DNA of 64,000 nt from Antennarius striatus (Eukaryota; Chordata; Actinopteri; Lophiiformes; Antennariidae): positions 420,501 to 484,500 of the forward strand of contig NC_090780.1 in the NCBI RefSeq assembly GCF_040054535.1, written 5' to 3'. A program made the translations under genes and the position numbers. Positions 63,096 to 64,000 of the stretch are shown one piece after another. How positions within the stretch are numbered: the stretch's first letter is position 1; every line of letters begins with the position of its first letter. Below the pieces are notes generated by a model, which was not told where the DNA came from, did not search any database, and saw nothing but the letters and a program-made list of their open reading frames with translations.

Positions 63096-64000
63096 CTGTC
63101 AGCAGAAGAGAAATAAGAAAGAGAGTCGGTAGGGGACAGGCTACTGTATTTCCCACTTGGTGTCTGAAATAATGACGTCCCAGCGGAACAAACGTTTGGT
63201 TTAGGGATTCATTTATGTCCTCCTGAAGACGTCTGTGGAGCTTAAAGGAAGTAATTTAAGAGATGCTGCCTGTTCACATTGTGTGCTGGATGGATGAGGA
63301 CATGTCAGTGTGCTTCATTGTAGCGTCAGGATGAGATCTCTCTTTTGAACCAAAAAGACTGGTATGACTGAAAAGAGAAAGACGCGTCCCGTCTCGCTGG
63401 ACGCTGAATAATGTTGATCATCTGGTTATACACATAGATTAATATATATGTACTAATATATATAGATTAATGGGTCTAGGATGAAACACCAAGTGTCCTC
63501 TGTCATCCGTCTTCACCTGGTGTCATGACCCAATCAAACTACCAGCAGCTGGACCGCGGGCTACACCTGACTTACCTCAGAAAACAAGACATTCATCTTT
63601 CAATTAAGAGATTTGTTTCATATCTTCATGACTAGATCTGTATCTCTTAATTCTAAGAGATGTGGATTATCAAAGATGCATGAGGACTGAGGATTGCTTC
63701 TGCAGGAAGATCAGATAAGAAGGAGCAATGCAGCAAATCAGCAGCTGTGATGGACAGAAAACAAACCGTGTTCAGGTTCATCCGCATGTTAGTGGGATCT
63801 CCCTGGAGCGTCATGACACCACCATTTCAAGCATTTAATAAAGTCTTGTGTTTCCTGTGTCATTTACTGCTGCTGACTTCTGTTTTTAGGGGTTTTTTGT
63901 TTATGTTTTTTATCTGCAAACATAAAAGCCAGAAAGCATCATCAATTAATTTTGGGTTTGTTTGTTTCATGGTTTTTTATCATCTATCTTCTACCGTATT
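63096..64000. other. Upstream of the LACTBL1-like exons; no exon recognised
   Basis: The pyrimidine tract before the acceptor of exon 62989-63095 is clear. No convincing first exon is seen in the remainder, so the gene probably continues past the window end. Confidence 0.5.

Noticed and set aside
62989-63156. A signal-peptide start exon for the LACTBL1-like gene (reading GNTVACPLPTLFLISLLL upstream of DQGIG)
   Set aside because: The apparent first codon is GTG, not ATG. The hydrophobic stretch is the pyrimidine tract of a good acceptor (CTGACAG), so the exon starts at 63095.

Overview
This is a vertebrate nuclear genomic window, most likely from a percomorph teleost. The clues are split genes with GT-AG introns, a guanylin family of fish type, a neuromedin-U-receptor-like GPCR, tRNA-derived fish SINEs, fish-type LINEs (RTE, L2, Rex1-like and R2/R4-like) and very long CA/GT microsatellites. 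There is no prokaryotic gene organisation, and most long open frames are by-products of tandem repeats.

Layout. 1-2548: a 5'-cut RTE-type LINE carrying a nested insertion. 2549-13280: low gene content, with microsatellites, a 17-bp minisatellite split by an L2-type LINE, a 31-bp minisatellite, decayed DNA transposons and one tRNA-Pro(AGG) gene on the minus strand. 13287-15575: a complete three-exon uroguanylin-like gene (minus). 16143-17031: a TIR element. 17540-17745: a LINE scrap. 17760-20595: a degenerate CCCTAA-type telomere-like array. 21156-22795 and 28856-30482: two nearly identical arms of an inverted duplication, each with a complete three-exon guanylin gene (minus on the left, plus on the right), separated by a 6-kb spacer of LINE pieces and simple repeats. 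31065-32735: a TTAGGG-type array split by a Rex1-like LINE. 33.0-34.3 kb: unassigned exon-like pieces. 38233-42094: a complete two-exon neuromedin U receptor-like gene (plus), with R2/R4-type LINE scraps on both sides. 43318-63095: five exons of a LACTBL1-like serine beta-lactamase-fold gene (minus), whose 5' end lies beyond the window. One 14-kb intron of that gene holds an 11.3-kb tandem array of a 16-bp unit (about 709 copies).

How it fits together. The three guanylin-family prohormones have the same structure: a signal-peptide exon, a pro-domain exon and an exon with the four-cysteine hormone. They are a local family of peptide ligands for guanylyl cyclase C-type receptors. The left and right guanylin copies differ by one residue that I could find and have matching promoter and polyA elements, so both look intact. 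The NMUR-like and LACTBL1-like genes are unrelated neighbours. The most unusual features are the giant 16-bp array with its internal higher-order structure, and the inverted guanylin pair bracketed by outward-facing telomere-like arrays.
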